A stretch of DNA of 64,000 nt from Oceanicoccus sagamiensis (GCF_002117105.1 NZ_CP019343.1:806001-870000), one strand, 5' to 3'. Shown: positions 18,740-28,636, numbered from the stretch's first letter. Translations and numbers: made by a program. The notes: generated by a model from the letters alone, not told the origin.

Positions 18740-19546
18740 TTATTTAAAACCCAATACATCCTGCATATCAAATAGCCCCTTATCCTGGGCAGCCACCCAA
18801 ACCGCCGCGCGAATAGCACCGCGACCAAAGCTCATTCTGGAACTGGCTTTATGGCCAATTTCAATACGTTCGCCGTCAGCCATATACATAACGGTATGAT
18901 CACCGACCACATCACCACCACGAATGGTCGCAAAACCAATTTCATTATCGGTTCTTGGACCGACCTGACCTTCACGGGATAATACGGCAACCTCTTTAAA
19001 ATTGCGCTCATGCCCTTCGGCAACCGCTTCGCCTAAACTTAAGGCCGTACCGGATGGGGCATCGACTTTATGGCGGTGGTGGGCTTCAACAATTTCCACA
19101 TCGTAATCATCACCTAAAATAGCCGCCGCTTCTTTCGCCAATTTAAAGCAGAGATTAACGCCGGTACTAAAGTTAGTCGCCATACAAATCGCTGACTGAT
19201 TAGCTGCATCCGCAATCAGGGTTTTATCTTCATCGGTACAACCTGTAGTACCAATAATCATTTTTTTACCCGCAGCGGAGCAAGCCTTAGCATTCGCCAC
19301 CGTTGAAGCTGGCGTCGTAAAATCTACCAACACATCAAAATCATTGATAACGGCATTCACATCACCAACAATGATCACACCGTTTTTTCCAAGACCCGCC
19401 AACTCACCCGCATCAGCACCAATGGCAGGGCTTTCTGACCATTCGATAGCGGCAGTTAATGTTGCATTGGCATTTTGGTCAATCGCTTCAATCAGGGTTT
19501 TTCCCATTCGACCTGCGGCACCGGTAACAGCAATTTTTATAGTCAT
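18740..19546 (-). CDS. dapB: 4-hydroxy-tetrahydrodipicolinate reductase
   Basis: DapB reduces the dihydrodipicolinate precursor in lysine and diaminopimelate synthesis. From ATG at 19544-19546 it has 268 residues, the usual length. The Rossmann motif [16 protein letters not shown] is at residues 7-22, the catalytic block [19 protein letters not shown] carries the conserved His and Lys, and [17 protein letters not shown] is present. The frame extends to 19603 but only through repeat DNA. It lies behind dnaJ on the same strand, separated by REP-like elements, rather than upstream of carA as in pseudomonads. Confidence 0.97.
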   Translation of the reverse strand: MTIKIAVTGAAGRMGKTLIEAIDQNANATLTAAIEWSESPAIGADAGELAGLGKNGVIIVGDVNAVINDFDVLVDFTTPASTVANAKACSAAGKKMIIGTTGCTDEDKTLIADAANQSAICMATNFSTGVNLCFKLAKEAAAILGDDYDVEIVEAHHRHKVDAPSGTALSLGEAVAEGHERNFKEVAVLSREGQVGPRTDNEIGFATIRGGDVVGDHTVMYMADGERIEIGHKASSRMSFGRGAIRAAVWVAAQDKGLFDMQDVLGFK

Positions 19547-19558
19547 AATGATCTCTAA

Positions 19559-19620
19559 GTAGGGTGGATTAAAATCCACCGTAAGCCTCCACTGGATTCC
19601 CACTCTCGCGGGAATGACGG
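19559..19620 (-). repeat. Half copy of the GTAGGGTGG element joined to an ATTCCCGC palindrome
   Basis: GTAGGGTGGATTAAAATCCACC at 19559-19580 is one arm of the dispersed element without its partner. It is followed by ATTCCCACTCTCGCGGGAAT at 19596-19615, the other intergenic repeat type. Both lie in the 77-base gap between dnaJ and dapB. Confidence 0.8.
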
Positions 19621-19623
19621 GGT

Positions 19624-20760
19624 TTATATTTTCATATCGTCAAAAAAGTTTTTTACACCCTCAAACCATGAGTTTTTACGGGGTGACTGATTACCTTCTT
19701 TTTCAAAAGATTCCTGAAGCTGTTTAAATAATTCCTTTTGATGCTTGGTGAGGTTAACCGGGGTTTCCAGCGTTACACGACATAATAAATCACCGGTAGA
19801 ACCACCTCGCACCGGTGTTACACCCTTACCACGCAAACGGAATAATTTACCGGTTTGCGTTTCTGCAGGGATTTTTAATTTAACCCGGCCATCCAATGTC
19901 GGCACTTCAAGCTCACCGCCCATCGCCGCATCGATAATACTGATGGGCACTTCACAGTAAAGATGTTTGCCATCACGTTCAAAAATTTTGTGCTCGCGAA
20001 CATTCATCTGTACAAATAAATCACCAGGAGGGCCACCATCAGGGCCAGCTTCACCTTCACCGGTTAAGCGAATACGATCACCGGTATCAACGCCTGGCGG
20101 TACTTTAACTGACAGGGTTTTGGTTTCTTCAATCAAGCCCTGACCATGACAACTGCTACAAGGGTCTGAAATCATCTTGCCCTTGCCGCGACAATTAGGA
20201 CAGGTTTGCTGTACCGAGAAAAAGCCCTGCTGCATACGTACCTGACCCACACCACCACAGGTGGTACACGTCACTGGCGAGCTACCTTTCTTGGCACCGG
20301 AACCATCACAGGGTTCACAGGCGACCAAGGTCGGTACACGAATTTTGACTTCGGTACCCTTTACAGCCTCTTCTAGATCTATATCCAGATTGTAGCGTAA
20401 GTCACTACCGCGAGCCGGGCCACGACTGCGGCCACCGCCACCTCCGCCGCCAAACATATCGCCAAACACATCACCAAAAATATCACTAAAGTTACCCGCT
20501 CCAGCGCCACCAAAACCGCCGGCGCCGGCATTGCCACTTACCGCATCATGGCCATACTGGTCATAGGCACTGCGCTTCTGGGCATCGGACAACACTTCAT
20601 AGGCTTCAGAGGCTTCTTTAAATTTCTCTTCCGCTTCTTTGTCGTCCGGATTGCGATCAGGGTGAAACTTCATCGCCACACGACGATAGGCTTTTTTGAT
20701 ATCTTTTTCTGATGAATCCCGGTCTACACCGAGGATTTCGTAATAATCACGCTTGGACAT
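19624..20760 (-). CDS. dnaJ: Chaperone protein DnaJ (Hsp40)
   Basis: DnaJ delivers unfolded clients to DnaK and stimulates its ATPase. From [12 protein letters not shown] (ATG 20758-20760) it has 378 residues. The J domain (residues 1-70) has the HPD motif in [11 protein letters not shown] Gly/Phe-rich linker follows ([27 protein letters not shown]), then a zinc domain with four CxxCxGxG repeats ([32 protein letters not shown]) and the C-terminal substrate domains. The frame extends upstream to 20808 but through repeat DNA. It is downstream of dnaK, with about 160 bases of REP-like sequence between. Confidence 0.98.
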   Translation of the reverse strand: MSKRDYYEILGVDRDSSEKDIKKAYRRVAMKFHPDRNPDDKEAEEKFKEASEAYEVLSDAQKRSAYDQYGHDAVSGNAGAGGFGGAGAGNFSDIFGDVFGDMFGGGGGGGRSRGPARGSDLRYNLDIDLEEAVKGTEVKIRVPTLVACEPCDGSGAKKGSSPVTCTTCGGVGQVRMQQGFFSVQQTCPNCRGKGKMISDPCSSCHGQGLIEETKTLSVKVPPGVDTGDRIRLTGEGEAGPDGGPPGDLFVQMNVREHKIFERDGKHLYCEVPISIIDAAMGGELEVPTLDGRVKLKIPAETQTGKLFRLRGKGVTPVRGGSTGDLLCRVTLETPVNLTKHQKELFKQLQESFEKEGNQSPRKNSWFEGVKNFFDDMKI

Positions 20761-20810
20761 AAATGATGACTTCGTTAGTATTGGTATGACTAAATTTTTT
20801 AAACACAAAC

Positions 20811-20916
20811 GCGGGAACTAGTCCCGCGTGTGGTTATCGTCATTCCCGCCCCCGACACATGCCCTCAAGGGCAGGCTTCGACAGGAATCTGGATTCCCGC
20901 TTTCGCGGGAATGACG
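20811..20916. repeat. REP-like palindromes between dnaK and dnaJ
   Basis: GCGGGAAC-TA-GTCCCGC at 20811-20826 is an inverted repeat. A second, longer unit at 20837-20916 starts CATTCCCGCC, ends GCGGGAATGACGG, and contains CCCTCAAGGG. Its translation gives FPRKRESR, typical of a repeat family common in proteobacteria. The hairpins could lower dnaJ expression relative to dnaK or stabilise the dnaK message. Confidence 0.75.
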
Positions 20917-20921
20917 GCAGC

Positions 20922-22862
20922 TTACTTGTTGTCTTCTTTAACTTCTTCAAACTCGGCATCAACAACATCATCGCCTGCAGCACCGTCGTCTTGCTGGGCA
21001 TCAGCACCTGCGTCCGCGCCACCTTCAGCTTGAGCTTGAGCCGCCTGCTCTTCATACATCTTTTGAGCCAGAGGGCCAGAAGCTTCAGTCAGTTTTTGCG
21101 TTGCCGCTTCCATTGCTGCTTTGTCGTCGCCAACCACCGCTTCTTCTGCTTCTTTAACCGCAGCTTCAATGGCAGCTTTCTCTTCATCAGAAGCTTTATC
21201 ACCGGCTTCTTCTAAAGTTTTCTTAGTGGCGTTGATTAAGCCTTCCAAGGTGTTACGGGCAGTGACTAACTCTTCAAACTGCTTATCGGCTTCAGCGTTA
21301 GCTTCAGCATCCTGTACCATTTGATCGATTTCATCATCAGACAAACCGGAAGACGCGGTAATACGGATAGACTGCTCTTTACCTGTGGCCTTATCTTTTG
21401 CACCTACATGCAAAATACCGTTGGCATCCAAATCAAAGGTAACTTCAATTTGTGGCATACCACGAGCCGCCGGTGGAATATCGGCCAGGTCAAAACGCCC
21501 CAGTGATTTGTTACCAGAAGCTTGCTTACGCTCACCCTGAACAACATGAATCGTTACCGCGGACTGGTTGTCTTCAGCGGTTGAGAAAATCTGCGACTTC
21601 TTAGTAGGAATCGTAGTGTTTTTCTCAATCAGTGCAGTGGCAACACCGCCCATGGTTTCGATACCCAGAGTTAGAGGTGTAACGTCTAATAGCAATACGT
21701 CTTTAACGTCACCACTTAGTACACCCCCTTGAATCGCTGCACCCATGGCAACCGCTTCATCAGGGTTAACATCTTTACGTGGCTCTTTACCAAAGAACTC
21801 AGCAACCTTGGCTTGTACCAAAGGCATACGCGTCTGACCACCCACCAAAATCACATCGTCGATTTCGCTGGTAGAAAGATCAGCATCTTTAAGCGCAAGT
21901 TTTAATGGCTCTAAAGATTTGGCGACCAGATCTTCAACCAAAGATTCCAACTTGGCACGGGTCATTTTCACAACCAAGTGCTTAGGACCAGAACCGTCAG
22001 CAGTGATGTATGGCAAGTTAACTTCCGTTTGCTGTGAAGAAGACAATTCGATTTTGGCTTTTTCAGCAGCTTCTTTTAAACGCTGCATGGCCAGAGGATC
22101 ACCTTTAAGATCCATATTGTTTTCTTTCTGGAACTCTTCCGCCAAATACTCAATTAAGCGCATATCGAAATCTTCACCACCAAGGAATGTATCACCGTTG
22201 GTAGACAGTACTTCAAACTGGTGCTCGCCATCGACTTCGGCAATTTCAATCACAGAGATATCAAACGTACCACCACCTAAATCGTATACTGCGATAGTGT
22301 GGTCGCCTTTGGCTTTGTCCATACCGTAGGCAAGTGCCGCAGCTGTTGGCTCATTGATAATACGCTTAACTTCAAGACCGGCAATCTTACCGGCGTCTTT
22401 AGTTGCCTGACGCTGTGAATCATTAAAGTAAGCAGGAACAGTAACAACCGCTTCGGTTACTGGCTCACCAAGATATTCTTCGGCGGTCTTTTTCATCTTC
22501 ATTAAGATTTCAGCAGACACTTGAGGTGGTGCCATTTTCTCACCACGGGCTTCAACCCAGGCGTCGCCATTGTCGGCAGCTGAAATCGTGTAAGGCACCA
22601 TAGAGATATCTTTTTGTACAACATCGTCTTTAAATTTACGGCCGATTAAACGCTTAACCGCAAACAAGGTGTTAGTTGGGTTGGTAACAGCTTGGCGCTT
22701 GGCGCTCTGGCCAACCAGAATTTCACCATCATCGGTATAACCAATGATTGAAGGTGTGGTGCGATCGCCTTCGGCATTCTCAATAATCTTGCTAGTGTCG
22801 CCGTCCAGTACTGCAACACATGAATTAGTGGTGCCTAAATCGATACCGATGATTTTACCCAT
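20922..22862 (-). CDS. dnaK: Chaperone protein DnaK (Hsp70)
   Basis: DnaK is the ATP-driven Hsp70 chaperone. From [15 protein letters not shown] (ATG 22860-22862, with GGAGAAAGAG upstream) it has 646 residues. The actin-like ATPase motifs [29 protein letters not shown] and [13 protein letters not shown] are present, then the linker [11 protein letters not shown], the substrate domain and the Gly/Ala-rich tail with the conserved end [17 protein letters not shown] sigma-32-like promoter lies about 75-100 bases upstream, in addition to one before grpE. Confidence 0.98.
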   Translation of the reverse strand: MGKIIGIDLGTTNSCVAVLDGDTSKIIENAEGDRTTPSIIGYTDDGEILVGQSAKRQAVTNPTNTLFAVKRLIGRKFKDDVVQKDISMVPYTISAADNGDAWVEARGEKMAPPQVSAEILMKMKKTAEEYLGEPVTEAVVTVPAYFNDSQRQATKDAGKIAGLEVKRIINEPTAAALAYGMDKAKGDHTIAVYDLGGGTFDISVIEIAEVDGEHQFEVLSTNGDTFLGGEDFDMRLIEYLAEEFQKENNMDLKGDPLAMQRLKEAAEKAKIELSSSQQTEVNLPYITADGSGPKHLVVKMTRAKLESLVEDLVAKSLEPLKLALKDADLSTSEIDDVILVGGQTRMPLVQAKVAEFFGKEPRKDVNPDEAVAMGAAIQGGVLSGDVKDVLLLDVTPLTLGIETMGGVATALIEKNTTIPTKKSQIFSTAEDNQSAVTIHVVQGERKQASGNKSLGRFDLADIPPAARGMPQIEVTFDLDANGILHVGAKDKATGKEQSIRITASSGLSDDEIDQMVQDAEANAEADKQFEELVTARNTLEGLINATKKTLEEAGDKASDEEKAAIEAAVKEAEEAVVGDDKAAMEAATQKLTEASGPLAQKMYEEQAAQAQAEGGADAGADAQQDDGAAGDDVVDAEFEEVKEDNK

Positions 22863-22936
22863 TGCTCTTTCTCCAATTTTCAACTGGCGAGTTATGCCAG
22901 AACTTTAATTTCAATGAATGCTGTTGATGCTTCTCT

Positions 22937-22964
22937 ATATTGGTGCGAATTTGATCATTTCAAG
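22937..22964 (-). promoter_or_regulatory. Sigma-32-like promoter upstream of dnaK
   Basis: On the minus strand CTTGAAA (ending -35) is followed after the same 13-base gap as the grpE promoter by CACCAATAT, close to the heat-shock -10 consensus CCCCATNT. The match is weaker than that before grpE. Confidence 0.5.
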
Positions 22965-23010
22965 TCCACACGACTGATATGTGTTTCTCTTTAGCCAATA
23001 GCTGCGCGAA

Positions 23011-23625
23011 TTACGCGTTTTCGTCTACCGAACCGGCTGCTGCTTTGGATACCATCACCATAGCTGGGCGCAATAGGCGCTCATTCAGGGTATAGCCCTT
23101 CTGCATCACCAGTGTGACCGTGTTAGGTTCGACATCGGGGTTCTCTACCATCGACATGGCTTGGTGAAACTGCGGATCGAAGGGCTCGCCAACGGGGTCC
23201 AGCTGCTTCACGTTAAATTTTCCCAGAGTATCGACCAGCGTCTTCTGGGTTAGCTCTACACCCTCAGCCAATGGCTTAACGGCTTCATTATCCTTATCAG
23301 CGGCATCTAAAGCGCGCTCCAGATTATCCGCTACACCCAGCAATTCTGAGGCAAACTTCTCCAGTGCGAACTTACGGGCTTTATCAATCTCACCTTCTGC
23401 GCGACGTTTGATATTTTGGGCTTCCGCCATGGTTCTCAGGGCGTCATCTTTAGTTTTCGCCAGCTCTTCCTGCAAAGCTTCAATCACGGCTTCCTGGCTT
23501 GGACCCTCTTCTGCGGCACCTTCTACGGCTTCCTCTGTGACTTGCGCCTCTTCTATAACACCCTCAGCAGGCTGCTCAGTATTCTCAGTGTCAATTTCTG
23601 GGTTTGTGGTTTCTTCGTTGGACAC
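23011..23625 (-). CDS. grpE: Nucleotide exchange factor GrpE
   Basis: GrpE releases ADP from DnaK. The 204 residues comprise a long acidic, disordered N-terminus (Glu/Thr/Ala-rich to about residue 55), a coiled-coil ([44 protein letters not shown]) and the C-terminal beta domain with [43 protein letters not shown]. It is transcribed with dnaK, 148 bases downstream, and is preceded by a strong sigma-32-like promoter. Confidence 0.97.
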   Translation of the reverse strand: MSNEETTNPEIDTENTEQPAEGVIEEAQVTEEAVEGAAEEGPSQEAVIEALQEELAKTKDDALRTMAEAQNIKRRAEGEIDKARKFALEKFASELLGVADNLERALDAADKDNEAVKPLAEGVELTQKTLVDTLGKFNVKQLDPVGEPFDPQFHQAMSMVENPDVEPNTVTLVMQKGYTLNERLLRPAMVMVSKAAAGSVDENA

Positions 23626-23674
23626 GGCTTTCTCCGGTTTTTACTCTCTGGCCAAACACGTTAACTGACCTGCT

Positions 23675-23702
23675 ATATGGGGGCATCAAAAGGCAATTCA
23701 AG
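23675..23702 (-). promoter_or_regulatory. Sigma-32 heat-shock promoter upstream of grpE
   Basis: On the minus strand CTTGAA is followed after 13 bases by CCCCCATAT, a near-perfect match to the RpoH consensus (CTTGAA and CCCCATNT). It lies 50-77 bases before the grpE ATG. No CIRCE element is seen nearby, although hrcA is the next gene upstream. Confidence 0.82.
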
Positions 23703-23780
23703 GGCAATAATGAAGGAGATCATACAGAATTGAATTTTACTTATAATTCAATGACTTAAATTAATAAATACGAAGGATAA

Positions 23781-24824
23781 TCAGGACTTTTTCAGCGCCA
23801 GGCTAAGGATTTGGGCGGTGATATCCACCATTGGGATAACCTGCTCGTAGGCCATACGTGTAGGGCCGATAACGCCTAGCATCCCAAGATTGTCGCCACC
23901 GGTCTGGTAAGGGGCGGTAATCAAGCTAAATCCGCCCATCATATCGTAGCCCGCCTCCTCGCCGATAAAGATTTGCACTCCCTCAGCTTGCAGACTGCGG
24001 TCCACCAAATCGAGGATATCTTTCTTTTGTTCGAAGGCAGCAAATAGCTCCTGAAGACGCTCCATATCCTCCGCGGAGGTGGCGCTGACCAACTGACTTT
24101 CTCCGGCAACCACATACTCGGTATCCGAGCCTTCGTCTTCTTGCTCAAAGGCTTTGCTGGCAAGGTCCAGAGTAGTTTGCATATAGCTATCGATAGAGTC
24201 TTTATCCTGCTGCATGGCCGCTACGACACCGCGGCGAATCTCCGCTAACCCCTTACCGGCATAGCGCTGGTTAACAATCAGGGTAGCCTGCTGTAATTCT
24301 ATCTCGCTGTATTCACGGGCCGTATGCACTACCCGATTTTGTACTTCACGCTCATTGATCACCAAAATCACCAACACGCGATTACCTGACAGGGGTAAAA
24401 ACTCTACCTGCCGCAGGGCTTGTTTTTCTGGCTTGGGTACCGTGACCAGGCCTGCCTGAGAAGTGATTGAAGACAGCAATTGCGAGGCGGTCTGAACCAG
24501 CTCCGTGGGGCTTTTATCAGGATCCAGCTCCAACTCCAGATTGTGAATAGCCTGATCGGTAATCGGCTGCATGGTAATCAGACTATCGACAAATAAACGG
24601 TAGCCCTGTGTGGTGGGTATTCTTCCTGCTGAGGTATGGGGAGACGTGATCAACCCACGCTCTTCAAGATCGGACATCACATTGCGAACAGTAGCCGGAC
24701 TTACCGGCAGGCCAGAGTCATCTAACAAACTGCGTGAGCCCACCGGCTGGCCGTCACGAATATAACGCTCGACCAAAGTCTTAAGCAACAGCTGTGCTCT
24801 TTCCGTTACGATATCTGCGGTCAT
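23781..24824 (-). CDS. hrcA: Heat-inducible transcription repressor HrcA
   Basis: HrcA represses chaperone genes by binding CIRCE palindromes and is refolded by GroEL. The 347 residues show the N-terminal winged helix (RAQLLLKTLVERYIRDGQPVGSRSLLDDSGLPVSPATVRNVMSDLEERGLI), the conserved SPHTSAGRIPTTQGYRLFVD, and the GAF-like C-terminus (MLGVIGPTRMAYEQVIPMVD). HrcA is patchy in gammaproteobacteria. No TTAGCACTC-N9-GAGTGCTAA sequence is seen before hrcA, grpE or dnaK, so its targets, perhaps groESL, may be elsewhere. It is the first gene of the hrcA-grpE-dnaK-dnaJ set, but a separate heat-shock promoter starts at grpE. Confidence 0.96.
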   Translation of the reverse strand: MTADIVTERAQLLLKTLVERYIRDGQPVGSRSLLDDSGLPVSPATVRNVMSDLEERGLITSPHTSAGRIPTTQGYRLFVDSLITMQPITDQAIHNLELELDPDKSPTELVQTASQLLSSITSQAGLVTVPKPEKQALRQVEFLPLSGNRVLVILVINEREVQNRVVHTAREYSEIELQQATLIVNQRYAGKGLAEIRRGVVAAMQQDKDSIDSYMQTTLDLASKAFEQEDEGSDTEYVVAGESQLVSATSAEDMERLQELFAAFEQKKDILDLVDRSLQAEGVQIFIGEEAGYDMMGGFSLITAPYQTGGDNLGMLGVIGPTRMAYEQVIPMVDITAQILSLALKKS

Positions 24825-24985
24825 ACCCGCCCCTGTTATATTTTTATAAGGGGGATTCTAGCCGATATTCGCTGCCGCTGAACAGCTATGTAAAGAAGTT
24901 AAAAGTGAGACTCTATCCCCAGACAATCATGCGACAATCCAAGCCATCAATTTGATAATAACAAGCGAAGATCGGGAGTATCATC

Positions 24986-25543
24986 ATGAGCATTGCACAC
25001 CCCTGGCTGGAAGAAACCCCCTGGCCCACCACACTATTAAGTAAACAGCAACTGGAAGCCAAAATTGAGCGTATCAGCACGCTCACCAATATTGGTTATA
25101 TGGGCACCGTTAGAAAAGACGGCAGCCCGATTGTGAGCCCGGTGGAATTCTATGCTCACCACCTCGCCCTGTATATTTTTCCCCAGCCCAATAGCCCCAA
25201 AGTGAAAGCGATTAAACGTGACCCCAGAATTTCTTTTGCGGTGGCCAACCCCATGGCTGGCTGGGCCTGCGTAATGGGGGCACAGTTTTTTGGTAAAGGC
25301 ACGCTACTCGATCCGGGTACACCGGAATGGGAAGAAGGGATGAAAGTCTTCAAATACCCCGCCTCCAACTTTGAGATGGGCCGGGATTTTGATCGCCTGC
25401 CGCCGGGCCAGCTATTGCGTATCGACCCTGATCGTATTGTCTATACCGAGCATATGCTACGTAAGGAAGGCTATGCCCCTCGCCAGATATGGCATAAGGA
25501 TAAAGATGTGCAGGCCAATCAAGGGAAATATGCTGGCACCTAA
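24986..25543 (+). CDS. Pyridoxamine 5'-phosphate oxidase (PPOX)-family flavoprotein
   Basis: This 185-residue protein has the split-barrel flavin fold: ISTLTNIGYMGTVRKDGSPIVSPVEFY is the first strand pair, VKAIKRDPRISFAVANP the second, and GKGTLLD the third. Proteins of this class bind FMN, F420 or haem and reduce small substrates. It is divergent from hrcA and upstream of recN, where nadK often sits in related genomes. Ribosome site GGGAG precedes the ATG. Substrate unknown. Confidence 0.82.
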   Translation: MSIAHPWLEETPWPTTLLSKQQLEAKIERISTLTNIGYMGTVRKDGSPIVSPVEFYAHHLALYIFPQPNSPKVKAIKRDPRISFAVANPMAGWACVMGAQFFGKGTLLDPGTPEWEEGMKVFKYPASNFEMGRDFDRLPPGQLLRIDPDRIVYTEHMLRKEGYAPRQIWHKDKDVQANQGKYAGT

Positions 25544-25875
25544 ACCCGGGACGTTTTCGCGCAGGCTGCTGTTCCCGCCTGCACGTATTACTGCACGGAC
25601 CAAACAGTTTAGTAGGGTGGATTATAATCCACCGGTTATGACGGCCCCTGACTGAGTTTGGTGGATTTTAATCCACCCTGCGTTCGGCCTTTACTGAGCC
25701 AAAAACCTCTATGGGCTTTACAGGCTGACGTTACATGGTGCCTGACCTTATTTTAGGCGGTTGTCACCGGTAGCAACGTACCTGCGCAGGAATAACATAC
25801 TGAAAAAGACACTGGACAAACCACTGTATATACAACCATAATACTGTATAAATAAACAGATTATGGAAATCAGCC
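25544..25875. other. Intergenic region before recN with a long repeat unit
   Basis: It holds copy 3 of the GTAGGGTGG element (25612-25681) preceded by CCCGCCTGCACG and followed about 65 bases later by CCTTATTTTAGG and a GGAATAAC end. The same flanking words surround the copy downstream of recN at 27551-27715. Just before recN, CTGTATATACA and ACTGTATAA words (25823-25857) resemble LexA boxes (CTG-N10-CAG), which would fit SOS control. Confidence 0.55.
25612..25681 (-). repeat. Dispersed GTAGGGTGGATTATAATCCACC element, copy 3
   Basis: Both arms are present. The spacer reads TTATGACGGCCCCTGACTG, which is the reverse complement form of the spacer in copies 1 and 5, so this copy is inverted relative to them and parallel to copy 4. 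Confidence 0.88.
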
Positions 25876-27537
25876 ATGTTAGTCGATCTCAGCGTTAATA
25901 ACTTTGCCATTGCCGCGGAACTTGAAATGGAATTTAACCGGGGCATGACCGTCATTACCGGCGAAACCGGGGCCGGTAAATCCATTATGCTGGACGCGCT
26001 GGGCTTGGCTCTTGGCGATAGAGCCGACGCTGGGGTAGTCCGCAGCGGCACCGAACGCGCCGATATCCATGCCCTGTTTGATATTTCCGCGATTAAAGAT
26101 GCAAAGCAATGGCTACAAGAACACGACCTGTTAGATGGTAGCGACTGCCTGCTGCGTCGGGTTATTACCAAAGAGGGCCGCTCCCGCGGCTATATCAATG
26201 GCCGTCCTGTCACTCTGCAAGACCTCAAATCTCTGGGCGAAATGCTCATTGATATCCACAGCCAACACGCCCATCAATCACTGCTTAAAAAAGACCAGCA
26301 ACGCCGCCTGCTAGATGAATTTGCAGGCTTGGGTGATAACACCACCAAGCTAAAGGCCATTGCCAAACAGTTTCAACAGGCACAGCAGCGGCTCACCACT
26401 CTGGAAAGCAACCGCAGCGAACAAAGCGCCCGGGCACAGTTATTAGGCTACCAAGTGGATGAACTGGATAAGCTTGAATTAATCGACGGCGAACTGGAAA
26501 ATCTGGAACAAGAACAAAAACAACTGGCCAATGGCGAGCAAATCCAGCAGGCCTGCCAGCACACCATCGCCCTTTGCAGTGAGGGTGAACTTAATGTTGT
26601 GAGTATTTTAAATCAGGCCCTGCGCTCGCTGGGTGAGATTCCCGTTAAAAGCCAATCACTTGATGAAGCCTCACAACTGCTGAGCAGCGCATTAATTCAA
26701 GCCGAAGAAGCCAATAGCGAATTACAACATCATCTGGACAGCTTTGAGCTGGACCCGGAGCGTTTACACGCGGTAGAAAACCGCCTTAGCACCATCTATG
26801 ACATTGCCCGTAAACACCATATACAACCGGCGCAATTGCCCGAACTTCATCAGGGCCTGCAAGCCGAACTGACTAGTATTGCCGGTAGCGATGAAGAAAT
26901 TGAGCAACTGCAACAACAGCTGACAGAGACGGAGCAACAGTACCAAGCCCTTGCGACCAAAATTAGCAAAAAGCGTAAAACCGCCGCCAAAAAATTACAA
27001 AAGCAAGTAGAGGCCCAGCTTGAGCAGTTGGCCATGGCTAACTGTAGCTTTAGTATCGATCTGGCCCCACGGGCGGATAACAGCCCCCATGCCAACGGCA
27101 ATGAAGATATTGCCTTTTTGGTCAGCACCAACCCGGGCCAGCAGCCCGCCGCCCTTTCCAAAATCGCCTCCGGTGGTGAGCTATCAAGAATCAGCCTGGC
27201 AATTCAGGTTATTACCGCTAAAACCAGCGCAATCCCTACTCTGGTGTTTGATGAAGTGGATGTAGGTATTGGTGGCGCTGTCGCAGAGGTGGTGGGTAAT
27301 TTATTGCAGGAATTGGGCGAACGTGGGCAGGTACTTTGTGTAACTCATCAACCCCAGGTTGCCTCCAAAGGTCACCAGCACCTTTATGCCAGCAAAACGG
27401 CGAGTAAGAAAAGTGTTAGTACCCAACTGGAAGAACTTAGCGATAAAAAGAAGATTGAGGAAATTGCCCGGATGCTGGGCGGCATTGCGATTACCGATCA
27501 ATCGCTGGCCCATGCCAAAGAAATGCTATCGCACTAA
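25876..27537 (+). CDS. recN: DNA repair protein RecN
   Basis: RecN is an SMC-like ATPase that helps repair double-strand breaks. The 553 residues show an N-terminal FNRGMTVITGETGAGKSIMLDALGLALG Walker A, the family text GRSRGYINGRPVTLQDLKSLGEMLIDIHSQHAHQSLL, long coiled-coil arms (residues about 150-360), the signature SKIASGGELSRISLAIQVI and Walker B TLVFDEVDVGIGGAVAEVVG, then CVTHQPQVASKGHQH. LexA-like words precede the start. The gene is bracketed by two parallel copies of a long repeat. Its position next to the grpE/hrcA cluster is conserved in gammaproteobacteria. Confidence 0.97.
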   Translation: MLVDLSVNNFAIAAELEMEFNRGMTVITGETGAGKSIMLDALGLALGDRADAGVVRSGTERADIHALFDISAIKDAKQWLQEHDLLDGSDCLLRRVITKEGRSRGYINGRPVTLQDLKSLGEMLIDIHSQHAHQSLLKKDQQRRLLDEFAGLGDNTTKLKAIAKQFQQAQQRLTTLESNRSEQSARAQLLGYQVDELDKLELIDGELENLEQEQKQLANGEQIQQACQHTIALCSEGELNVVSILNQALRSLGEIPVKSQSLDEASQLLSSALIQAEEANSELQHHLDSFELDPERLHAVENRLSTIYDIARKHHIQPAQLPELHQGLQAELTSIAGSDEEIEQLQQQLTETEQQYQALATKISKKRKTAAKKLQKQVEAQLEQLAMANCSFSIDLAPRADNSPHANGNEDIAFLVSTNPGQQPAALSKIASGGELSRISLAIQVITAKTSAIPTLVFDEVDVGIGGAVAEVVGNLLQELGERGQVLCVTHQPQVASKGHQHLYASKTASKKSVSTQLEELSDKKKIEEIARMLGGIAITDQSLAHAKEMLSH

Positions 27538-27585
27538 ACCTATCGACATACCCGCCTGCACGCTTTGCTGTTCAGGACAAATTTT

Positions 27586-27655
27586 GTAGGGTGGATTATA
27601 ATCCACCGATTATGACGGCTCTTGGCCGGGTTTGGTGGATTATAATCCACCCTAC
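27586..27655 (-). repeat. Dispersed GTAGGGTGGATTATAATCCACC element, copy 4
   Basis: Both arms are perfect; the spacer TTATGACGGCTCTTGGCCGG matches copy 3 in orientation. The neighbouring words CCCGCCTGCACG (before) and CCTTATTTTAGG (after) are shared with the copy upstream of recN, so the repeated unit is larger than the palindromes. Confidence 0.9.
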
Positions 27656-27733
27656 AATACGTGGGCCTTATTTTAGGTAGTTATCCTGACAGCGACCTGT
27701 ATGCAAGGGAATGGCAGAGGAGTTTGGGGCCGG

Positions 27734-28147
27734 TTATTTTTTGGGTTTTACGTAGAGCACCAGGCTGTGGTCAACAATCTCAAAGCCATGTTCTTCCGCT
27801 AACTCATGCTGGCGCTGCTCAATCACATCGTCAACAAACTCGATCACTTGATTGCTTTCCAGGCAGACCATATGGTCATGGTGCTCACCCTTGGCCATCT
27901 CAAAGACCGAATGACCTCCTTCAAAATTATGCCTAACCACAAGACCTGCGGTTTCAAACTGGGTCAGTACCCTGTAAACGGTTGCCAGGCCAACATCCTC
28001 GCCCGACTCCAGCAGGGACTTATAGACATCTTCAGCACTAAGGTGGTGATTATCTTCTTCTGCCTGCTCCATAAGCTGCAAAATCTTTACCCGCGGCAAA
28101 GTCACTTTCAGGCCGGCTTTGCGTAGTTCTTGATTTTCCACTGTCAT
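27734..28147 (-). CDS. fur: Ferric uptake regulator Fur
   Basis: Fur is the Fe(II)-dependent repressor of iron acquisition. The 137 residues have the winged helix (ELRKAGLKVTLPRVKILQLMEQ...HHLSAEDVYKSLLESGEDVGLATVYRVLTQFE) and the dimerisation domain with the metal-site HHDHM, FEMAKGEHHDHMVCLESNQVIEF and DHSLVLYV. As in Pseudomonas Fur, the second Cys of the enterobacterial CxxC is missing (CLESNQ). It is divergent from bamE, a conserved gammaproteobacterial arrangement. Confidence 0.97.
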   Translation of the reverse strand: MTVENQELRKAGLKVTLPRVKILQLMEQAEEDNHHLSAEDVYKSLLESGEDVGLATVYRVLTQFETAGLVVRHNFEGGHSVFEMAKGEHHDHMVCLESNQVIEFVDDVIEQRQHELAEEHGFEIVDHSLVLYVKPKK

Positions 28148-28219
28148 ATTGAAGGTCGCCTTAGCGTTAAAGAATAGTTTGGGGTATTATCCACGTCACA
28201 GTATTAGAGTGAAAGCCAA

Positions 28220-28624
28220 ATGCCAAAATTTATTACTATTATCGCCCTGCTAGCCATCAGCAGCCTGCTTGGAGCCTGTAGTACCCTACAATTTCCAGGG
28301 GTATACAAAATTACCGTAGAGCAGGGCAATGTGATCACCCAGGAAATGGTCGACCAGCTTAAACCCGGTATGTCTAAAGACCAAGTGGAATATATTATGG
28401 GCACCCCGCTGATTCGAGATTCCTTCAATGCCGAGCGCTGGGACTATGTCTACAGTATCCGCCGAGGTGATGAAGTCCGCAAAGAATACCGTATGACCAT
28501 TTTCTTTAAGGCCGATAGCCTGGACTACTTTACCGGCGACTTTATCCCCACTGCTATTACCGAGCAAGCGGAACAATCTGCTGAAACCGAAGCAGCAGCC
28601 GACCAGACGGTCAAAGACAGCTAA
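28220..28624 (+). CDS. bamE: Outer membrane assembly lipoprotein BamE
   Basis: BamE is a small lipoprotein of the BAM complex, which inserts beta-barrels in the outer membrane. The 134 residues start with a lipoprotein signal ending in the lipobox LLGAC (Cys about residue 20), then the SmpA/OmlA domain: VYKITVEQGNVITQEMVDQLKPGMSKDQVEYIMGTPLIRDSFNAERWDYVYSIRRG. The C-terminal 20 residues are Glu/Ala-rich and variable. It lies divergent from fur. Confidence 0.96.
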   Translation: MPKFITIIALLAISSLLGACSTLQFPGVYKITVEQGNVITQEMVDQLKPGMSKDQVEYIMGTPLIRDSFNAERWDYVYSIRRGDEVRKEYRMTIFFKADSLDYFTGDFIPTAITEQAEQSAETEAAADQTVKDS

Positions 28625-28636
28625 GTTTAAATCAGT

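Noticed and set aside
22863-23010. CIRCE element before dnaK
   Set aside because: Searched by eye on both strands for TTAGCACTC/GAGTGCTAA; none seen. The region has a sigma-32-like site instead.
27661-27936. 91-codon plus-strand frame opposite fur
   Set aside because: Shadow of the clear fur gene on the other strand.
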